The notes under the pieces: model-generated
Seen by the model: only the letters and a program-made list of their open reading frames with translations
The model's database searches: none
What the model was told of the DNA's origin: nothing
NCBI RefSeq assembly: GCF_019931065.1
Contig: NZ_JAIOUQ010000007.1
Coordinates: forward strand, 57,523 to 121,522
Source: Methanobacterium spitsbergense
Lineage (GTDB): Archaea > Methanobacteriota > Methanobacteria > Methanobacteriales > Methanobacteriaceae
Reading direction: 5' to 3'
DNA: 64,000 nucleotides
Part shown: in pieces, positions 60,085-64,000 of the stretch
Layout of the letters: the number at the start of each line of letters is the position of its first letter
Numbering within the stretch: the first letter of the stretch is position 1
Made by a program: the position numbers and the translations under genes

Positions 60085-60504
60085 ATGATCCATAACCTCT
60101 CATATAGAGCATTCGTTTATGGAACTGAAAATAAGGAAAAAGTGTTAGAATCTATTAAAACACTTTTTCCAAATTCACTCCCTCAATGTGAAGCAACTGA
60201 GGGATATTATAAAAATCCTGTTTTAATTTTAAGCAACAAAATCGATAAAAAAAGGGAAATAAAAGATTTTGTTGAAAAACTGTCCAAAATGAATGATCCT
60301 ACTCGTAAAAGGATTTTACACCAGTTGGAAAATAAAATGGACGATTCTGGAAATTTATTTCTCAGGTTTGACAAACAGAGAGCATATCAAGGTGATCTGA
60401 AGGTTGTTGAACACGGAGATTCTATTCATTTAAAAATTAAAATAGCAGCATATCCAGCGAAAAAAAAGGTGGCATTGGAAATTGCAAGAAAGTTATTCGA
60501 ATAG
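60085..60504 (+). CDS. DUF54/COG1325 exosome-associated RNA-binding protein
   Basis: A 139-residue COG1325 protein predicted to bind RNA. It starts IHNLSYRAFVYGTENKEKVLESIKTLFP and ends RLKIKIAAYPAKKKVALEIARKLF-like (actual HLKIKIAAYPAKKKVA). It always accompanies L15e and RNase P/exosome genes in archaea, hence the suggested link to RNA processing; no direct activity is known. It lies between rpl15e and rnp3 in a tight operon. Confidence 0.85.
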   Translation: MIHNLSYRAFVYGTENKEKVLESIKTLFPNSLPQCEATEGYYKNPVLILSNKIDKKREIKDFVEKLSKMNDPTRKRILHQLENKMDDSGNLFLRFDKQRAYQGDLKVVEHGDSIHLKIKIAAYPAKKKVALEIARKLFE

Positions 60505-60520
60505 AAACCTTTCCAAGGAT

Positions 60521-61207
60521 ATGTTTTTTGATCTTCACGTTCATGGAAATGAGAACATAATAAAAGAAGCCGAGAGATTAGGGTTCACTGGAATTGGGGT
60601 AACAAGTTATTTTGAAGATTATAATTCTAAATTTTTAAAGGAATTTGAAGATCTTGAGCTTAATTCAAACATCTTGCTAAAAAAGTCTGTTGAAATAGCT
60701 TGTAAAAATCCCGAAGACCTCAAAAAGAAAGTTAAAAAATCAAGAAAAAAGGCTGATATTTTAATTGTAAAAGGCGGTGATCTTAAGGTCAACAGAGCTG
60801 CTTGCGAGGATAAACGTATAGATATACTTTCACAACCCTATAGATCAAGGAGAGACATGGGTATTAACCATGTTTTGGCAAGAAAGGCCGCAGAAAATTC
60901 TGTTGCAATAGAAATAAATCTTAAAACATTTCTTAAAACTAATTTAAGATATAGATACCGTGTAATAAGTCAGTTCAGACATATCGTAGATCTTCAAAGA
61001 AAATTCAAGTTTCCATTAATTATAACAAGTAGTGCAAGCTCAAAATATGATTTAAAAACTCCAATAGACATATTTGCACTTGCAAAGTGTTTCGGAATGA
61101 CCTTTGAAGAATCATTTAAAGCTATTTCAATAACTCCTCGTGATATTATTGAAACCAATAATTTAAGAGATTATTTCATAGTAGAAGGCGTTAGAACATT
61201 AGAATAA
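60521..61207 (+). CDS. rnp3: RNase P protein component 3 (Rpp30)
   Basis: A 228-residue TIM-barrel subunit of archaeal RNase P, partner of Pop5 in forming the catalytic core with the RNA. It starts FFDLHVHGNENIIKEAERLGFTGIGVTS and contains ILIVKGGDLKVNRAACEDKRIDILSQP and FPLIITSSASSKYDLKTP. The start at 60521 follows AAGGAT; the longer TTG frame (60482) would overlap the preceding gene and reads unlike Rpp30. The rnp2 gene follows 86 bp later. Confidence 0.94.
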   Translation: MFFDLHVHGNENIIKEAERLGFTGIGVTSYFEDYNSKFLKEFEDLELNSNILLKKSVEIACKNPEDLKKKVKKSRKKADILIVKGGDLKVNRAACEDKRIDILSQPYRSRRDMGINHVLARKAAENSVAIEINLKTFLKTNLRYRYRVISQFRHIVDLQRKFKFPLIITSSASSKYDLKTPIDIFALAKCFGMTFEESFKAISITPRDIIETNNLRDYFIVEGVRTLE

Positions 61208-61293
61208 TGATTAAATCCTAAATAATCCTTAATTATAACTCATTATATTTATTATACAAAATCCACTAATTAAAATACCATAGACTGATTTAA

Positions 61294-61683
61294 ATGATTC
61301 AAAAGCTAAAAATACTCCCTCCAACTCTCCGGGATAAAAAAAGATATATTGCATTTGAAGTTACATCTCATGGATCACTTCGAAGAGATGATTTAATATC
61401 CATGATTTTAGATGCTTCATTATATCTATATGGTGCATGTGGGGCAGGAAAGTTTGACCTCTGGGTAGTAAAGTTATGGCAATGCAAAACAGATATAGAT
61501 TCCACTAAAGGTATCAATGAATACAGAATGAAAGGAATATTACGCTGTAGAAGGGAAGAAATTGATTCTGTAATGGCCATAATTCTCACCATAACAAACT
61601 TTAGAGGGAAGCCAGTAGTTTTCCATACACTGGGAATTTCAGGAACCATTAAATCAGCAATAAAAAACTTTATTAAACTATAA
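61294..61683 (+). CDS. rnp2: RNase P protein component 2 (Pop5)
   Basis: A 129-residue Pop5 homologue, which binds the RNase P RNA with Rpp30 to mature tRNA 5' ends. It starts KLKILPPTLRDKKRYIAFEV and shows LYGACGAGKFDLWVVKLWQ and GILRCRREEIDSVMAIILTI, typical of the family. The Shine-Dalgarno is weak. Same strand between rnp3 and psmA. Confidence 0.93.
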   Translation: MIQKLKILPPTLRDKKRYIAFEVTSHGSLRRDDLISMILDASLYLYGACGAGKFDLWVVKLWQCKTDIDSTKGINEYRMKGILRCRREEIDSVMAIILTITNFRGKPVVFHTLGISGTIKSAIKNFIKL

Positions 61684-61795
61684 GAATAAGATGAAATAAT
61701 AGAATAATAGTTTGTAAATAAGTTTAGTAAGTTTAAAATTATTTTAATATTATAAATTCATTTCTTTACAGAAAAACTTTTAGAGAGGTATATGT

Positions 61796-62545
<750 letters not shown>

Positions 62546-62549
62546 AAAA

Positions 62550-63242
62550 ATGGTAACCCTTGAAGATGCAGTTATTGCGCGTTTGGAATATTTTGGGGAA
62601 CATTTCGAAATCCTTGTTGATCCAGATCTTGCTTCAGATTTTAAAAGGGGCCAGGACATCAACATTGAGGATATCCTTGTAGTCGAAGAAATATTCAAGG
62701 ATGCAAAGAAAGGTGATAAAGCATCTGAAGAAGCCATGATGAAGGCCTTCGACACAATTGATCATCTTGAAGTTGCAGCTGCTATTATCCACAAAGGCCA
62801 AATACAGCTGACAGCCCAGCAGCGGAAAGAAATGCAGGAAGAGAAGCGATTGAAGGTAATCTCAACCATAACGAGAGAGGCTATAAATCCCCAAACTAAA
62901 CTTCCACACCCTGCAAGAAGAATTGAAATAGCCATGGAAGAAGCAAAAGTCCGTATTGACCCATTTAAAAGTATTGATGAACAAGTTAACACTACTTTAA
63001 AGGCCATTAGGACCAAAATTCCAATAAGATTTGAAAAAGTCAAAATAGCAATAAGGGTTCCTGGAGATTTCACAGGAAAAGTCTATGGAGCAATACCTGA
63101 ATTTGGAAAGACAACCAAGGAAGAATGGCAACAAGATGGATCATGGGTTGCAGTTGTTGAGATACCTGGTGGTATGCAGGAAAATTTTTATAATAAACTC
63201 AATGAACTTACAAGAGGTCAAGTAGAGACAAAATTACTCTGA
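62550..63242 (+). CDS. sdo1: Ribosome maturation protein SDO1/SBDS
   Basis: A 230-residue SBDS homologue that acts in 60S-type subunit maturation and release of aIF6. Domain I carries [27 protein letters not shown] and [13 protein letters not shown]; domain II has [23 protein letters not shown]; domain III a ferredoxin-like [24 protein letters not shown]. Genomic position between psmA and rrp4 is the archaeal norm. Start preceded by AGGAGGAGG within the end of psmA. Confidence 0.95.
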   Translation: MVTLEDAVIARLEYFGEHFEILVDPDLASDFKRGQDINIEDILVVEEIFKDAKKGDKASEEAMMKAFDTIDHLEVAAAIIHKGQIQLTAQQRKEMQEEKRLKVISTITREAINPQTKLPHPARRIEIAMEEAKVRIDPFKSIDEQVNTTLKAIRTKIPIRFEKVKIAIRVPGDFTGKVYGAIPEFGKTTKEEWQQDGSWVAVVEIPGGMQENFYNKLNELTRGQVETKLL

Positions 63243-63293
63243 TGGCAGATAAAACTATTCATTTTTTTGGCATTCCAGTAAAGGAGGCAGAAT

Positions 63294-64000
63294 GTGATAT
63301 TTGTAGAGGATAAAGAAATAGTAATTCCCGGAGATATTCTTGCAGACGAGGAATATCACTCCGGAAGAGGAACTTTCAAGGAAAATGATAAGGTGTGTTC
63401 GTCTCTTGTAGGTCTTGTAGCCCTAAGGGATAAAAAAATCAGTGTAATACCCTTACAAAGCAAGTATATCCCAAAAAGAGGAGATGTTGTAATAGGGGAA
63501 GTAACGGATATAAGATTCTCAATGTGGAACTTGGATATAAATTCCCCATACTCTGGATTTTTACCTGCTTCAGATGTCTTTGGAAAGGAAAAAAGGGAAC
63601 TTAACAGAACATTCGATGTCGGTGATGTTTTATTTTTAAGAGTAGTCGATGTTGATGAAGTAAAAAAGGTTAAACTGGGACTCAAAGGAAGGGGACTCGG
63701 AAAGTTCAGGGGAGGAATTCTTATCAATATCACTCCAACAAAAGTGCCCAGATTGATAGGCAAAAAGGGATCAATGATCAACATGATCAAGGATGAAACC
63801 CATTGCGAAGTAATTGTGGGACAAAACGGAGTAGTATGGGTTAAAGGAGAACCTTCAATGGAAAGAGTGGCTGAAAAAGTCATTAACATGATAGAAGAAC
63901 AAGCCCATACATCTGGATTAACAGATAGAGTAAGGGATATGCTTGCAAGACTTCTTGGCCATGAACCAGAAGAACCAGAAACTGAAGAATCAGAAACTGA
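63294..64000 (+). CDS. rrp4: Exosome complex RNA-binding protein Rrp4, partial
   Basis: The first ~235 residues of the archaeal exosome cap protein Rrp4; the end is cut by the window. It has an N-terminal domain ([19 protein letters not shown]), an S1 domain ([32 protein letters not shown]) and a KH domain ([19 protein letters not shown]), then an acidic tail rich in EPE/ETE. The start is a GTG, since the overlapping ATG at 63292 reads straight into TGA. AGGAGG lies 7-8 nt upstream. The exonuclease subunits Rrp41 and Rrp42 should follow. Confidence 0.95.
   Translation, partial: MIFVEDKEIVIPGDILADEEYHSGRGTFKENDKVCSSLVGLVALRDKKISVIPLQSKYIPKRGDVVIGEVTDIRFSMWNLDINSPYSGFLPASDVFGKEKRELNRTFDVGDVLFLRVVDVDEVKKVKLGLKGRGLGKFRGGILINITPTKVPRLIGKKGSMINMIKDETHCEVIVGQNGVVWVKGEPSMERVAEKVINMIEEQAHTSGLTDRVRDMLARLLGHEPEEPETEESET

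Noticed and set aside
63242..63313. 23-codon ORF (starting [10 protein letters not shown], ending CDICRG) between sdo1 and rrp4
   Set aside because: It overlaps the sdo1 stop by TGATG and ends inside rrp4, with an interesting CxxC, but is too short and without conservation data to call a gene.
63356..63889. 177-codon open frame opposite rrp4
   Set aside because: Lies antisense within the clear S1/KH-coding rrp4 frame; Ser/Pro/Thr-rich translation typical of a shadow frame.

Overview
This is a 64 kb, AT-rich archaeal chromosome segment, most likely from a hydrogenotrophic methanogen of the Methanobacteriales (probably Methanobacterium). The evidence is mch (methanopterin C1 pathway), comA (coenzyme M synthesis), archaeal information-processing genes (TFE, MBF1, PAN, proteasome alpha, RNase P proteins, exosome Rrp4, L15e), nickel/hydrogenase maturation genes (hypAB, nikR, a hydrogenase protease), two cobamide genes, and a block of Mur-ligase-like genes, a MraY-like enzyme and an ATP-grasp enzyme that fits pseudomurein cell-wall synthesis, a trait of this order.

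Layout. 1-3.7 kb (minus): ftsZ-secE-spt5-L11-L1-L10, running off the left edge. 3.9-12.1 kb: a COG1751 protein, then comA in a tightly overlapping operon with a soluble ABC ATPase, a HypB/CobW-like GTPase and an Fe-S protein; a CofE-like protein; TFE; an HD protein; and tfuA beside a three-cysteine LarE-type sulfur transferase, a pair that may serve McrA thioamidation. 12.2-22.6 kb (mostly minus): CBS, Usp and response-regulator proteins, serS, an amidohydrolase, carAB and rimI. 22.7-28.8 kb: UPF0146, a P2-type cation ATPase, cbiJ, a C/D box guide RNA just downstream of pan, MBF1 and DUF356. 28.9-37.9 kb (minus): two exported proteins and the pseudomurein block. 38.1-45.2 kb: hydrogenase protease, methyltransferase, nikR, a CBS protein, two tRNA-Gly genes, a DASS transporter, a TrkA protein and cobyric acid synthase. 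45.7-54.5 kb: membrane Lon, a DEAD-box helicase, two pseudogenes, prs, hypAB and tRNA-Ala. 54.6-59.3 kb: DUF1890-DUF1894-methionine synthase-thyA, mch, ribC and a CMD-family protein. 59.5-64 kb: the RNA-processing/proteasome superoperon L15e-DUF54-rnp3-rnp2-psmA-sdo1-rrp4, cut by the right edge.

Most notable observations. (1) Three unrelated genes (DASS transporter, methyltransferase, a decayed channel-like membrane protein) have no ATG/GTG/TTG at the start of their convincing reading frame; each instead has an ACG codon 6-7 nt after a Shine-Dalgarno sequence, which suggests ACG initiation. (2) A complete C/D box sRNA with two 12-nt guides lies at 26453-26510. (3) The comA-ABC-GTPase-FeS operon looks like an uncharacterised ATP/GTP/Fe-S machine. 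(4) tfuA sits next to a LarE whose three cysteines suggest a [4Fe-4S]-type sulfur donor. (5) One Mur ligase has a MurT-like four-cysteine insert. (6) A decayed gene keeps hallmarks of the ligand-binding domain of pentameric ligand-gated channels. Start sites were re-chosen for several genes on Shine-Dalgarno evidence. All functional calls come from reading the sequence without database searches.
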